From assembly GCA_959605475.1 (NCBI GenBank), contig CAUHFS010000001.1, positions 12,680 to 76,679 of the forward strand: DNA of 64,000 nucleotides. The letters are read 5' to 3'. A program made the translations under genes and the position numbers. The DNA comes from an uncultured Collinsella sp. Its GTDB lineage: Bacteria; Actinomycetota; Coriobacteriia; Coriobacteriales; Coriobacteriaceae. This document shows positions 1 to 9,137 of the stretch, piece after piece; position 1 is the first letter of the stretch; the number at the start of each line of letters is the position of its first letter. A model generated the notes under the pieces. The model saw only the letters and a program-made list of their open reading frames with translations, had not been told where the DNA came from and ran no database searches.

Positions 1-1
1 G

Positions 2-226
2 GCCATGGAGAACGTGACCGTGTACCATGCCGGCACCGCCGTGGTGGACGGTCAGCTCGTGACCAACGGCGGCCGCGTGCTTGCCGTGACCGCGCTGGGC
101 GACACGTTCGAGAACGCTCGCAACCTTGCCTACGAGGCCTGCGAGAAGATTGATTTTGAGGGCAAGACTCTGCGTCATGACATCGGCCTGCGCGCGCTGC
201 GTGGCCGCGACGCCTGGGATGCCTAA
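2..226 (+). CDS. purD: Phosphoribosylamine-glycine ligase, C-terminal part (partial)
   Basis: This is the last 74 or so codons of a gene that runs in from the left edge. The visible residues (FHAGTA-like start VYHAGTAVVDGQLVTNGGRV, then LAVTALGD) match the C-terminal, ATP-grasp-associated end of GAR synthetase. That enzyme joins phosphoribosylamine to glycine in step two of purine synthesis. Further purine genes (purE, purF, purM, purN) lie downstream in the window but are not contiguous with it. The ATP-grasp core lies outside the window, so the catalytic residues cannot be checked. The stop is TAA, and the next gene begins about 20 bases later. Confidence 0.88.
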   Translation, partial: AMENVTVYHAGTAVVDGQLVTNGGRVLAVTALGDTFENARNLAYEACEKIDFEGKTLRHDIGLRALRGRDAWDA

Positions 227-247
227 AGTCCGAGAGGAATGAGACGG

Positions 248-943
248 ATGGACGAGAAGAACGAAGAGCTCGTGGACGCGCAGATCGTCGAAGAAGATAG
301 CCGCGCGTACGGACACGCCGAGGGCGAGCCGGGTGGCGAGGTTGTCGACGAGCCGATGCTGGTGCTGGGCGATGACGACCCGCACGATGCCGAGCTGCAC
401 GAGAAGATTCTTTCGGAGGAGTGCGCCTGGAAGGGCAAGATCCTCGACGTCCACCGTCTTGAGGTTGAGCTGCCCAACGGTCACCGCAGCGCCCGCGATA
501 TCGTTCGCCATCCGGGTGCGGCGGCCGTTGTGGCACTGACCGAGAGCGGCAAGATCGTGCTGGTGCGTCAGTATCGCACCGCCATCGACCGCGTGACGGT
601 CGAGATTCCCGCCGGCAAGCTCGATCCAGGCGAGGACCCGCTCGATTGCGCCAAGCGCGAGCTGCACGAGGAGACGGGCTTTAGGGCCGGTCGCATTCGC
701 TTTTTGACGTCGATTGTCACGTCCTGCGGCTTCTGTGACGAGATCATTCACATCTACCTGGCCACCAAGCTCGAGTTCGATGCACCCAACCCCGATGACG
801 ACGAGTTTGTCAACGTGGATCTGGTGCCGCTGCACGAGCTAATCGACGCTGTGCTCGACGGCAAGATCGAAGATGCCAAGACCGTCGTGGGCGCCTTGGC
901 CTGCGATAGCATCGCGCACCGACTAGGCGGGGCAGAGCTTTAA
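248..943 (+). CDS. NUDIX hydrolase, ADP-ribose pyrophosphatase type
   Basis: The protein has about 231 residues and a perfect NUDIX box at roughly residues 123-145: G-x5-E-x7-RELHEETGF. This box binds the metal and cleaves a nucleoside diphosphate linked to a moiety X. The segment before it (VRQYRTAIDRVTVEIPAGKL) is typical of ADP-ribose/ADP-sugar pyrophosphatases. An acidic N-terminal extension of about 55 residues precedes the NUDIX fold. An in-frame ATG at 239 sits only one base from the GAGAGG ribosome site, whereas the ATG at 248 is correctly spaced, so 248 is preferred. The gene directly follows purD and may be cotranscribed with it. Exact substrate cannot be read from sequence. Confidence 0.85.
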   Translation: MDEKNEELVDAQIVEEDSRAYGHAEGEPGGEVVDEPMLVLGDDDPHDAELHEKILSEECAWKGKILDVHRLEVELPNGHRSARDIVRHPGAAAVVALTESGKIVLVRQYRTAIDRVTVEIPAGKLDPGEDPLDCAKRELHEETGFRAGRIRFLTSIVTSCGFCDEIIHIYLATKLEFDAPNPDDDEFVNVDLVPLHELIDAVLDGKIEDAKTVVGALACDSIAHRLGGAEL

Positions 944-970
944 CGAGCGGGAATGATCCCGCAGGTTTGT

Positions 971-1120
971 ATAAGTCAGCGAAAGTGCTCCATTTGAGAC
1001 AAGGTGGCCTAAAAGAGGAGGGAAGCGTATGGATATACGCGACCGACGATTGAAGGCCAGATTGTCCAAATGGAGCACTTGCAGCGTCGAGACGAAACGC
1101 GGTTTGGTAAAACCGCGTAA
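971..1120 (+). ncRNA. Structured repeat element A, copy 1 (candidate RNA)
   Basis: About 150 nt between the NUDIX gene and the ABC exporter. It begins with ATAAGTCAGCGAAA (971-984). A perfect 14-bp helix P1 joins 983-996 to 1067-1080. Inside it, CAA/TTG pairs and a 6-bp helix P2 (1005-1010 with 1054-1059) lead to an apical hairpin GCGTAT-GGAT-ATACGC. After P1 comes GCAGCGTCGAG and a 9-bp hairpin P4 (1097-1105 with 1110-1118, loop GGTA). The second copy is on the minus strand at 45831-46744. P1 and P2 differ in sequence between copies but stay paired. P4 ends a few bases before the AAGGTG ribosome site of the exporter, so translational or transcriptional control is possible but unproven. Confidence 0.6.
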
Positions 1121-1127
1121 GGTGATT

Positions 1128-2900
1128 ATGTTTAAGAGGTTTCTTTCGTATTACAAGCCCCAGATGGGGCTTTTTATTGCCGATACTGTTTGCGCCCTGG
1201 TGCTTGCCGCCATTGACCTGGCGTTTCCCATTATCCTGCGCAATCTGACCGGTGGACTGTTTACCCAGGGTCAGGCTGCCATTATGCAGGCGCTCGGTAT
1301 GATCGCGGTTGGCCTGGTACTGATGTATGCCGTCCGCTGTGCCTGCCGCTACTTTGTGAGCTATTGGGGCCACGTGATGGGCGCGCGCATGGAGTCCAAG
1401 ATGCGCGAAGACCTGTTCGATCAGTACGAGCGCTTTAGCTTTGCGTACTTCGATCGCAACAGCTCGGGTGACATGATGAGCCGCGTGGTCAACGACCTGT
1501 TCGATATCTGCGAGGCGGCACACCACGTGCCCGAGTGGATTATCATCTGCGGCATCGAGATCGTCGGCTCGTTTGTGATCCTCTTTGCTATTGCCCCGGC
1601 GCTGGCTCTTGCCATGGCCGTGGTGACGGCGGCTTTTGCGGTCATCATGTTTTGGCAGAACATGCGCATGCGCGAGGTCTTCAGCGACAACCGCAAAAAG
1701 ATCAGCGGTATTAATGCTCAGCTGCAGGATTCGCTGGCAGGCATGCGCGTGGTCAAGAGTTTTGCGAACGAGGAAGCTGAGCGTTCCAAGTTCCGCGCCT
1801 CTAACGACCGCTATCTTTCGTCCAAGGAGAATATGTATCACGCCATGGGCGTCTACACTGCGACGTATGGCCTGCTCTCGGGCGTGTTGTACGTGATCGT
1901 GGTGCTGCTGGGTGGTTGGCTGGTGGCGCAAGGCCAACTGCAGCCGGTCGATATGGCAACCTTCGCGCTCTACATTTCGCTGTTCTGCACCCCGCTCGAG
2001 ACGCTTGTGAACTCGGCTGAGACGTATCAGAAGGCCATTGCCGGCTTTAAGCGCATGGACGAGGTGCTTTCGACCGCCCCGGATATCCAGGACAAGCCGG
2101 ATGCCGCGGACCTGCAGGTGACGGCTGGCGCGGTTGAATATCGCGACGTGTGCTTTAGCTACGAGGATGTTGAGCTGGGCGAGGGCGGCTCCGACGGACG
2201 CCCTGTTATCGACCACATGGATCTGTCCATCAAGCCCGGACAGACCATTGCGTTGGTTGGCCCCTCGGGCGGCGGCAAGTCCACAACGTGTTCGCTGCTG
2301 CCGCGCTTTTATGACGTGGCGGACGGATCCATCAGCATCGACGGCCAGGACGTGCGCGACGTGACGCAACAGAGTCTGCGCCGCGCCATTGGCCTGGTGC
2401 AGCAGGATGTCTATCTGTTTGACGGTACGATTGGCGAGAACATCGCCTACGGCAAGCCAGGCGCCACGGCAGAAGAGGTCGCCGAGGCCGCTCGCCGCGC
2501 CAATATCGATGCCTTTATTGAGTCGCTGCCGCAGGGCTACGACACGGTCGTGGGCGAGCGCGGCGGCCGTCTTTCGGGCGGCCAGAAGCAGCGCGTGGCC
2601 ATTGCGCGCGTGTTTCTCAAGAACCCCAAGATCCTGATTCTGGACGAGGCGACGAGCGCCTTGGATAACGAGAGCGAGGAGGCAGTGCAGGAGTCGCTCG
2701 AGCGCCTGGCGCGCGGTCGCACCACGATCATCATCGCCCACCGTCTCTCGACCATTAAACATGCCGACGAGATTGCGACCGTCGAGCATGGTCGCGTTGT
2801 GGAACGTGGCACGCATGAGCAGCTTCTCGCCCGTGGCGGCACCTATGCCCGTTACTATCGAATGCAGTTCGAAGGTGCGCGTGCGCACGAGCTCGACTGA
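1128..2900 (+). CDS. ABC exporter half-transporter (fused membrane and ATPase domains)
   Basis: A six-TM export domain (about residues 1-320) is followed by an ATPase domain. Walker A GPSGGGKST is near residue 378, the signature LSGGQKQR near 482, and Walker B ILILDEATSALD just after. This is the LmrA/MsbA/multidrug type architecture, working as a homo- or heterodimer in the membrane; the cargo is unknown. An in-frame ATG at 1029 has a strong GGAGGG site, but the 33 extra residues it would add are encoded by structured element A. The residues MFKRFLSYYKPQ at 1128 look like a normal family start with AAGGTG upstream, so 1128 is preferred. The next gene follows after 19 bases. Confidence 0.9.
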   Translation: MFKRFLSYYKPQMGLFIADTVCALVLAAIDLAFPIILRNLTGGLFTQGQAAIMQALGMIAVGLVLMYAVRCACRYFVSYWGHVMGARMESKMREDLFDQYERFSFAYFDRNSSGDMMSRVVNDLFDICEAAHHVPEWIIICGIEIVGSFVILFAIAPALALAMAVVTAAFAVIMFWQNMRMREVFSDNRKKISGINAQLQDSLAGMRVVKSFANEEAERSKFRASNDRYLSSKENMYHAMGVYTATYGLLSGVLYVIVVLLGGWLVAQGQLQPVDMATFALYISLFCTPLETLVNSAETYQKAIAGFKRMDEVLSTAPDIQDKPDAADLQVTAGAVEYRDVCFSYEDVELGEGGSDGRPVIDHMDLSIKPGQTIALVGPSGGGKSTTCSLLPRFYDVADGSISIDGQDVRDVTQQSLRRAIGLVQQDVYLFDGTIGENIAYGKPGATAEEVAEAARRANIDAFIESLPQGYDTVVGERGGRLSGGQKQRVAIARVFLKNPKILILDEATSALDNESEEAVQESLERLARGRTTIIIAHRLSTIKHADEIATVEHGRVVERGTHEQLLARGGTYARYYRMQFEGARAHELD

Positions 2901-2919
2901 TTGATATGACAGGAAGTAT

Positions 2920-3879
2920 ATGGCTGAGAAGAACCCTTTGACTCCGGAAGAAGTGACGGAGTTATTCTCCGAGATCGACGCATCCGGCGTTTTGGATCCG
3001 ACGCTTGCCAAAAAGCGCACCGAGCGCATGCGCGAAAAAGAGGCTGCTGCCAAGCGCGGCGACAAGGCGGCGCTGGCGCAGCTTCGCAGCGAAGATCGCG
3101 CAAGCCAGACAAAACAGATCGACCCGCTGTCCGAGGACGACCCTTCGGGCTCGCAGGTGAGCCATACTATTACGAAGACCGCTATGGCTGTGGTCATCGG
3201 CATCCTTGTACTGATCGTGGGCATGCAGATTGGCTACGGCGTGATGCGCCGCCTGAACACTGCCAACCTGTCCGAGAGTGTTTCGGTGGATACCGTTTCC
3301 ACGGCACTGAAGGGCGGCCTTGAGTGGGGCAACGGCTTTACGCAATTCCCGCTCGACTTTACCGTCGATGAAGCCGATGAACGTACGGGCACGGTCGAGG
3401 TAACGGTGTTGGACACGTCGTCTGCCAACGAGCTCGAGCTGCTGTCCAACGGGCAGATTCAGGCTGCGGCACTTGCGACCAACGCGTTGCTCAATGATAA
3501 GATCGACCGCGTGGTGTACAACGTGCACGCCTATATCGATGAGGACAGCAATATCCAGCACGACTCTTTCTTTGGCATGTTTCCCGCACGGGGCCATCAG
3601 AGCGCCATTTTGACGTTTGTGTGGACCAAGAGCTCTTCAAATGCCACGAGCATCGACTGGAAGATGCGTATCGTGAGCATGGACGACACGATTGCCGAGC
3701 GCATCCAAAAGCAGGTGAACTCGGTGTCGTCACTGATTGAGGACCCGGCGGTAAGCCAGACCAAGATTGACGAGGAAAAGGCCGAGCGCGACTTGGAACA
3801 TCGCCTGCACGGTCGCGAGATCTTCCGCGGTGGCAAGCCCGACCGCGCGCCGTCCGATCTGCTGGAGCAGGATAAATAA
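2920..3879 (+). CDS. Unknown single-pass membrane protein
   Basis: 319 residues. The N-terminal 85 residues are charged, helical and rich in K/E/A. One hydrophobic segment follows (about residues 88-108, AMAVVIGILVLIVGMQIGYGV), and then a soluble C-terminal domain of about 210 residues. I do not recognise the family. The topology suggests an inner-face N terminus and an exported C-terminal domain. Its short distance from the ABC exporter (19 bases) and the terminator just after its stop suggest the two form one transcription unit. That makes an accessory role for the exporter possible, but this is inference only. Confidence 0.75.
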   Translation: MAEKNPLTPEEVTELFSEIDASGVLDPTLAKKRTERMREKEAAAKRGDKAALAQLRSEDRASQTKQIDPLSEDDPSGSQVSHTITKTAMAVVIGILVLIVGMQIGYGVMRRLNTANLSESVSVDTVSTALKGGLEWGNGFTQFPLDFTVDEADERTGTVEVTVLDTSSANELELLSNGQIQAAALATNALLNDKIDRVVYNVHAYIDEDSNIQHDSFFGMFPARGHQSAILTFVWTKSSSNATSIDWKMRIVSMDDTIAERIQKQVNSVSSLIEDPAVSQTKIDEEKAERDLEHRLHGREIFRGGKPDRAPSDLLEQDK

Positions 3880-3885
3880 GACGCC

Positions 3886-3926
3886 ATCATCCCGCGTGAG
3901 CCAAGTGCCCGCGCGGGATGATTTTT
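3886..3926 (+). terminator. Rho-independent terminator
   Basis: An 11-bp perfect stem (3886-3896 with 3912-3922, ATCATCCCGCG arm) is followed by TTTT. It lies directly after the stop codon of the preceding membrane protein and ends the exporter transcription unit. Confidence 0.85.
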
Positions 3927-4024
3927 CTGGGACGGGGATTAAATAATCATTCTGAGAGCGGGACTTTGTCGCCAACTGCATACATGGCAGACTGATTTTT
4001 CAATCCCCGTTCCAGAAAAATCAT
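3918..4024. repeat. Inverted-repeat element (23-bp ends)
   Basis: The ends at 3918-3940 and 4002-4024 are inverted copies with one mismatch (ATGATTTTTCTGGGACGGGG arm). They bracket 61 bases. The left end overlaps the terminator arm. The GGGACGGGGATT core resembles the GGGGACAG-bearing hairpins found elsewhere in this window. No coding sequence is inside. Confidence 0.65.
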
Positions 4025-4124
4025 TATGCATAGAAAGTCATAATTATCATTTCGTAAACATTTCGATGAAATTAACGCCATGGCGCATACTTGCGGTTAA
4101 AATACCGCAAGGCCTAACTACCAA

Positions 4125-4157
4125 CCTTTAAGCCGGTCCGGAGAGACCGGGAAGGAG
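4125..4157 (+). promoter_or_regulatory. PyrR-type binding loop over the carA ribosome site
   Basis: The leader reads CTTTAAGCCGGTCCGGAGAG followed by ACCGGGAAGGAG. It matches the known PyrR anti-antiterminator/binding loop pattern (UUUAA, then AGUCC-N-GAGAGG inside a stem, then GAAGG). The stem CCGGTC/GACCGG closes the CGGAGA loop, and the 3' side merges into the AAGGAG ribosome site 5 bases before the carA ATG. The likely mode is translational: PyrR bound to UMP/UTP would hide the ribosome site. pyrR itself is not in the window. Confidence 0.7.
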
Positions 4158-4161
4158 AATT

Positions 4162-5601
4162 ATGGCGAACAACCATACTGCGGGCACTGCTGCCCGCACC
4201 TTCGCGCCCAGCGAGCTTTGCCAGCGCATGCTGGCCAAAACCAGCAAGGGCACCTGCGGTCCCTGCATCCTGTACCTTGAGGATGGGACCGTTTTTTATG
4301 GCCGTGCATGTGGTGCCGAGGGCACTGCGACCGGCGAGGTCTGCTTCAACACCTCGCTTGAGGGCTACTTTGAGGTCATGACCGACCCGAGCTATGCCGG
4401 CCAAATCGTAACCATGACCTATCCGCAGATCGGTAACTACGGCATCGACGAGACCGACGTCCAGTCGGCCTTCCCCGGTGATGCTACCCGCCCCGCGAGC
4501 GCTCCCGCCATGCGCGGCATGATCGTCCGCGACATGTGCGCCACGCCTTCCAACTGGCGCTCGGCCGTCAGCGTGCCGGAGTACCTGCGTGCCCACGGCA
4601 TCGTCGCTATCGAGGGTGTCGACACCCGCGCTCTTGTGCGCCACCTGCGCGACAACGGTTCCAAGATGGGTATTATCTCGACTGAGATCTTTGACGTTGT
4701 CAAGCTTGCCGAGCGTCTGGCCGCAGCGCCGACGCTGGTGGGCGAGAACCTGGTCAAGACCGTGAGTTGCCCTGAGCCCCACGCTTTTGCCGCGAGCGAC
4801 CTGCCCGCTACGCATGACTTTGCGCTTGCCCCTGCCGCTCCCGCCCGCCACAAAGTGGTCGCCTACGACTGCGGCGTCAAGCGCGGCATTCTGGAGGGCC
4901 TGGTCCGCGCCGGCTGTGACCTTACTGTCGTGCCGTGGGATACGCCCGCCCAGCAGGTCCTCGACATGAATCCCGACGGTGTCTTTTTATCCAACGGCCC
5001 CGGCGACCCCGATGCCGTGGTGGAGACCTACGAGCAGGTGCAGCAGCTGATCGGTAAGGTGCCGGTCTTTGGCATTTGCCTTGGTCACCAGATGATCAGC
5101 TTGGCGTGCGGCGCCCAAATGGAAAAGCTTAAATTCGGTCACCGTGGCGGTAACCAACCGGTTATGAACCTGGTGAGCCGTCGCGTGGAGATCACCGCGC
5201 AAAACCATGGCTTTGGCCTGCTGTTCCCCAGCCTGGGCAAACTGATCCCGGAGCTTTCCGGCGGCGAGACCGAGCATGCGGCCGACGGCGACCTGCGCGC
5301 CTGGGTGCGTCGCGGTATCGCACCGGTCGTGATGAACGAGCGCTTCGGCCGCATTCGCCTGACGCACGTGAACCTCAACGACGGCACCGCCGAGGGCATC
5401 CAGCTGCTCGACGCCCCGTGCTTCTCGGTCCAGTACCACCCCGAGGCCTCGCCCGGCCCCACCGATGCCCACTACCTCTTTACCGCCTTTACGCGACTCA
5501 TGGACGGCGAGGAGAACTACCTGGACATCGACACCGCGAAGGACCGTCTGCAGGGCTGGAATTTCGCCGAGACCGCCGCGACCGAGACCGAGGAGAACTA
5601 A
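4162..5601 (+). CDS. carA: Carbamoyl-phosphate synthase small (glutaminase) subunit
   Basis: 479 residues, longer than the usual roughly 380. The class I glutamine amidotransferase domain carries the nucleophile Cys306 (FGICLGHQM) and the His426/Glu428 pair ([10 protein letters not shown]). It hydrolyses glutamine and passes ammonia to CarB, making carbamoyl phosphate for pyrimidine and arginine synthesis. The extra length comes from a roughly 35-residue N-terminal extension and an insert of about 45 residues after QNHGFGL (about residues 350-397) in the amidotransferase domain. The reading frame is open throughout, so the insert is not a frameshift. AAGGAG precedes the ATG. carB begins one base after the stop. 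Confidence 0.97.
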   Translation: MANNHTAGTAARTFAPSELCQRMLAKTSKGTCGPCILYLEDGTVFYGRACGAEGTATGEVCFNTSLEGYFEVMTDPSYAGQIVTMTYPQIGNYGIDETDVQSAFPGDATRPASAPAMRGMIVRDMCATPSNWRSAVSVPEYLRAHGIVAIEGVDTRALVRHLRDNGSKMGIISTEIFDVVKLAERLAAAPTLVGENLVKTVSCPEPHAFAASDLPATHDFALAPAAPARHKVVAYDCGVKRGILEGLVRAGCDLTVVPWDTPAQQVLDMNPDGVFLSNGPGDPDAVVETYEQVQQLIGKVPVFGICLGHQMISLACGAQMEKLKFGHRGGNQPVMNLVSRRVEITAQNHGFGLLFPSLGKLIPELSGGETEHAADGDLRAWVRRGIAPVVMNERFGRIRLTHVNLNDGTAEGIQLLDAPCFSVQYHPEASPGPTDAHYLFTAFTRLMDGEENYLDIDTAKDRLQGWNFAETAATETEEN

Positions 5602-5602
5602 C

Positions 5603-8600
5603 ATGCCGAAACGTACTGACATCAAGCGCATCCTCGTCATTGGTTCGGGCCCCATCGTTATTGGCCAGGCCTGTGAGTTCGACTACTCCGGCGCCCAGGC
5701 CTGCAAGGTGCTCAAGGAGGATGGCTTTGAGGTCATCCTAGTCAACTCCAATCCGGCAACCATCATGACCGACCCGGGTCTTGCCGACCGCACCTATGTT
5801 GAGCCTATCACCGCCGAGTTCATTGAGCGCGTGATCAAGAAGGAACGTCCGGACGCGCTGCTGCCCACGCTGGGCGGCCAGACCGGTCTGAACGCCGCCG
5901 TCGAGCTGGCAAAGGACGGCACGCTCGACAAGTACGGCGTCGAGATGATCGGCTGCGACCTGGCCGCTATCGAGCGCGGCGAAGACCGCAAGCTCTTTAA
6001 CGAGGCCATGGCCGAGATTGGCCTGGAGGTCGCGCGCTCGGGCTATGCCTACAGCGTGACCGACGCCGAGGCTATCGCCGAGCGCGTGGGCTATCCCTGC
6101 GTGCTGCGTCCGAGCTTTACCTTGGGCGGTGCCGGTGGCGGCATCGCGCATACCCACGAGGAGCTCGTCTCCATCGTGAGCCAGGGCTTGGAGCTCTCGC
6201 CCGCCCACGAGGTGCTGGTCGAGGAGTCCATCGAGGGCTGGAAAGAGTATGAGATGGAGGTCATGCGTGACCACGCCGGCAACGGCATCATCGTGTGCTC
6301 CATCGAGAATCTCGACCCCATGGGCGTGCATACCGGCGACTCCATCACCGTGGCGCCGGCGCAGACGCTCTCCGACCTTGAGTATCAGCGCATGCGCGTG
6401 GCCTCGCTCGCCATTCTGGAGAAGATCGGCGTCGAGACCGGTGGCTCCAACGTGCAGTTTGCCGTGAACCCCAACACCGGTCGCTTGATCGTCATCGAGA
6501 TGAACCCGCGCGTGAGCCGTTCGTCCGCGCTGGCCTCCAAGGCCACGGGTTTTCCCATCGCTAAGGCCGCCGCGCGCCTGGCTGTGGGCTATACGCTCGA
6601 CGAAATCGTCAACGACATCACCAAGGCCACGCCCGCCTGCTTTGAGCCCACGATCGACTACTGCGTCGTTAAGGTGCCGCGCTTTGCCTTCGAGAAGTTC
6701 AAGGGTACCGACCCCACGCTCACCACGCGCATGAAGGCCGTAGGCGAGATCATGGCGATCGGCCGCACCTTTGAGGAGGCCTTCGGCAAGGCCATGCGCT
6801 CGCTGGAGGACGGCCATCAGGGCATTTGCGCCGGTGGCAAGGAGGGTGCCGACAAGCTGAGTGACGACGAGCTCGCTCAAGCCGTGGCAACGCCGACCGA
6901 GCACCGCATTTTCTTTGTGGTCGAGGCCCTGCGCCGTGGCTGGGACATCGCTCGCATCCATGCCATCTGCGGCATCGACCCGTGGTACCTCAACCGTATC
7001 AACGACATGGTGCAGGTTCAGGAGAGCATCCGCGGCCTGCGTGTGGAGGACATTGACGCTGACGCGATGCGCCTGCTCAAGCAGTACGGCACGAGCGACG
7101 CCGAGATTGCCGCGCTGACCGGCTCGGACGAGCGCTTTGTGCGCGCCTATCGCAAGGGTCTGGGTGTGGTTCCCAGCATGAAGACGGTCGATACCTGCGC
7201 TGCGGAGTTCTCGAGCGCCACGGAGTACCACTACAAGACGTACGAGAACATCTACCGAACGAGCCCGGATGCCAAGAAGTGCGTGGCTCCCGACGAGACC
7301 ACGCCGGCGGACAAGCCCAAGGCGATGATCCTGGGCGCCGGCCCCAACCGCATTGGCCAGGGTATCGAGTTCGATTACTGCTGCGTGCACGCGAGCTACG
7401 CGCTGGCGGCCCGCGGCTTTGAGACCATCATGGTCAACTGCAACCCCGAGACCGTCTCGACTGACTACGACACCTCGGACCGCTTGTACTTTGAGCCGCT
7501 CACCTACGAGGACGTCATGGATGTCATCGATGTTGAGCGTCCCGACGGCGTTGTGGTGACGCTCGGCGGCCAGACTCCGCTTAAGCTGGCGCGCATGCTC
7601 GAGGAGAGCGGCGTGAACATCATGGGCACCAAGCCCGATGCCATCGACTTTGCCGAGGACCGCGAGCGCTTTGCCGCCCTGCTCGACAAGCTGGGCATCA
7701 TGTATCCGCCGGCGGGCCAGGCCACGTCGTTTGAGGAGGCCGAGGCCGTGGCCGCGCACATCGGCTACCCGCTGCTGGTGCGTCCGAGCTACGTGCTGGG
7801 CGGCCGCGGCATGATGATCGCCTACGATGCCGAGCATCTGCGCGATTACATGGCCGAGGCTGCGCGCATTAGCCCCGACTACCCGGTGTATCTCGACCGC
7901 TTCCTGGAGGGTGCGATCGAGTCCGACGTTGACGCCCTGTGCGACGGCGAAGAGGTCTACATCGGCGGTATCCTGGAGCATATCGAGGAGGCCGGTATTC
8001 ACTCCGGCGACTCTGCGACCTGCATCCCGCCGTTCAGCTTTAGCGAGAGCCTGCAGGCGAAGCTCCGCGAGACCACGCGCCGCATCGCGATGGCGCTGGG
8101 CGTGCGCGGCCTGGTCAACGTACAGTACGCCATCAAGGGCGAGACCGTCTACGTGATCGAGGCCAACCCGCGCGCAAGCCGTACCGTGCCGTTTATCTCC
8201 AAGGCCACCGGCGTGCCGCTGGCCAAGTGCGCGGCACGTATCATGGCAGGCGATTCCATTGCGAGCCTGGGCCTGCCGAGCGACGAGCGTCAACTGGACT
8301 GGTTCTGCATGAAGGAAGCCGTCATGCCCTGGGGCCGTTTCCCCGGTGCTGACGTTATCCTGGGGCCCGAGATGAAGTCGACGGGCGAGGTCATGGGTAT
8401 CGCCAAGAGCTATCCCGAGGCATATGCCAAGACGCAGCTGGCGATCGACTACAAGCTGCCCGACCCCAGTGCCGGCAAGGTATTCATCAGCGTGTGCGAC
8501 CGCGACAAGCGTCACATCCTTTCGGTCGCCCGTATCCTGCGCTACCTGGGCTTTGACATCTGCTCCACCGAGGGTACGGCGCGCGTGCTGCGCGGCGGCA

Positions 8601-8917
8601 ACGTGACGTGCGAAGTCGTGGAGAAGATCAGCGGCCCGCACGACGGCGAGCGTCCCAACATCGACGACCTCATCGCCGATGGCAAGATTGCGGTAATCAT
8701 CAACACGCCGTACGGTCCGGGCTCGCGCGGCGATGGCTACCTGCTGCGCACCGAGGCCGTCCGTCGTGGCGTGACCTGTGTGACGGCGATGTCCGCGGCC
8801 AACACGTACGTGAGCGCCATCGAGGCCGTGCGCGAGGACCAGCAGGGTCACGGCAGCGCCAACGACATGGGCATGGACGTCATCGCCCTGCAGGACCTGC
8901 CGCAGCACACGGTGTAG
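5603..8917 (+). CDS. carB: Carbamoyl-phosphate synthase large subunit
   Basis: 1104 residues, normal for the family. It has two homologous synthetase halves, each with an ATP-grasp domain, beginning with [18 protein letters not shown] and, after about residue 570, [20 protein letters not shown]-terminal MGS-like allosteric domain follows (about 940-1080). Each half has the [16 protein letters not shown] or [16 protein letters not shown] segment that lines the carbamate channel. The enzyme uses two ATP, bicarbonate and CarA-derived ammonia. The ATG at 5603 lies one base after the carA stop, with AGGAGAA overlapping the carA end. The frame stays open upstream to 5465, but that part only shadows carA. 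Confidence 0.98.
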   Translation: MPKRTDIKRILVIGSGPIVIGQACEFDYSGAQACKVLKEDGFEVILVNSNPATIMTDPGLADRTYVEPITAEFIERVIKKERPDALLPTLGGQTGLNAAVELAKDGTLDKYGVEMIGCDLAAIERGEDRKLFNEAMAEIGLEVARSGYAYSVTDAEAIAERVGYPCVLRPSFTLGGAGGGIAHTHEELVSIVSQGLELSPAHEVLVEESIEGWKEYEMEVMRDHAGNGIIVCSIENLDPMGVHTGDSITVAPAQTLSDLEYQRMRVASLAILEKIGVETGGSNVQFAVNPNTGRLIVIEMNPRVSRSSALASKATGFPIAKAAARLAVGYTLDEIVNDITKATPACFEPTIDYCVVKVPRFAFEKFKGTDPTLTTRMKAVGEIMAIGRTFEEAFGKAMRSLEDGHQGICAGGKEGADKLSDDELAQAVATPTEHRIFFVVEALRRGWDIARIHAICGIDPWYLNRINDMVQVQESIRGLRVEDIDADAMRLLKQYGTSDAEIAALTGSDERFVRAYRKGLGVVPSMKTVDTCAAEFSSATEYHYKTYENIYRTSPDAKKCVAPDETTPADKPKAMILGAGPNRIGQGIEFDYCCVHASYALAARGFETIMVNCNPETVSTDYDTSDRLYFEPLTYEDVMDVIDVERPDGVVVTLGGQTPLKLARMLEESGVNIMGTKPDAIDFAEDRERFAALLDKLGIMYPPAGQATSFEEAEAVAAHIGYPLLVRPSYVLGGRGMMIAYDAEHLRDYMAEAARISPDYPVYLDRFLEGAIESDVDALCDGEEVYIGGILEHIEEAGIHSGDSATCIPPFSFSESLQAKLRETTRRIAMALGVRGLVNVQYAIKGETVYVIEANPRASRTVPFISKATGVPLAKCAARIMAGDSIASLGLPSDERQLDWFCMKEAVMPWGRFPGADVILGPEMKSTGEVMGIAKSYPEAYAKTQLAIDYKLPDPSAGKVFISVCDRDKRHILSVARILRYLGFDICSTEGTARVLRGGNVTCEVVEKISGPHDGERPNIDDLIADGKIAVIINTPYGPGSRGDGYLLRTEAVRRGVTCVTAMSAANTYVSAIEAVREDQQGHGSANDMGMDVIALQDLPQHTV

Positions 8918-8929
8918 GTTGAGCTGACC

Positions 8930-9018
8930 GGCCGGGGCAGAGGGGGCCGAGTTTCCCCCTTCGCTCCGGCTGCAAGCAGAGGAGCGAAGGGGGAAACTCG
9001 GCCCCCTCTGCCCCGGCC
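8930..9018. repeat. Perfect 38-bp inverted repeat
   Basis: The arm 8930-8967 is perfectly complementary to 8981-9018 with a 13-base loop. It starts with GGCCGGGGCAGAGGGGGCCG. It sits 12 bases past the carB stop. There is no T-tract, and the stem is far longer than a normal terminator. It may still stop or protect the carAB transcript, but it resembles a mobile palindromic repeat unit. Confidence 0.85.
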
Positions 9019-9092
9019 TACGGTGACTCGGGTGCACCGTGTGCTGCGGAAGGGGCTTTGCGCGATGACTAGGGCTGAGAAATAAAGTGAGT

Positions 9093-9133
9093 GTGGGCGC
9101 CGTCGTTCGTTTGAACGACGGCGCCCACGTTTT
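9093..9133. terminator. Bidirectional terminator between carB and gntR
   Basis: A 16-bp perfect stem (9093-9108 with 9113-9128, GTGGGCGCCGTCGTTC) has a GTTT loop. GTTTT follows on the plus strand. It lies between two convergent genes. Confidence 0.8.
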
Positions 9134-9137
9134 GGAT

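Noticed and set aside
1097..1118. T-box antiterminator (hairpin with UGGU and ACCGCG)
   Set aside because: The hairpin is fully paired and lacks the T-box bulge. There is no recognisable Stem I with specifier loop, and the second copy does not precede a co-oriented gene.
1029..1127. N-terminal extension of the ABC exporter from the ATG at 1029
   Set aside because: The ribosome site is good, but the 33 residues come from structured element A and the family sequence starts at 1128. Kept as an alternative only.
810..3224. 804-codon minus-strand frame opposite the ABC exporter
   Set aside because: Shadow frame; the plus strand encodes a complete ABC exporter with all motifs.
5738..9037. 1099-codon open frame on the minus strand opposite carB
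   Set aside because: It is a shadow of carB caused by high-GC codon bias. Its translation is low-complexity and His/Arg/Gly-rich, and the plus-strand CarB is beyond doubt.
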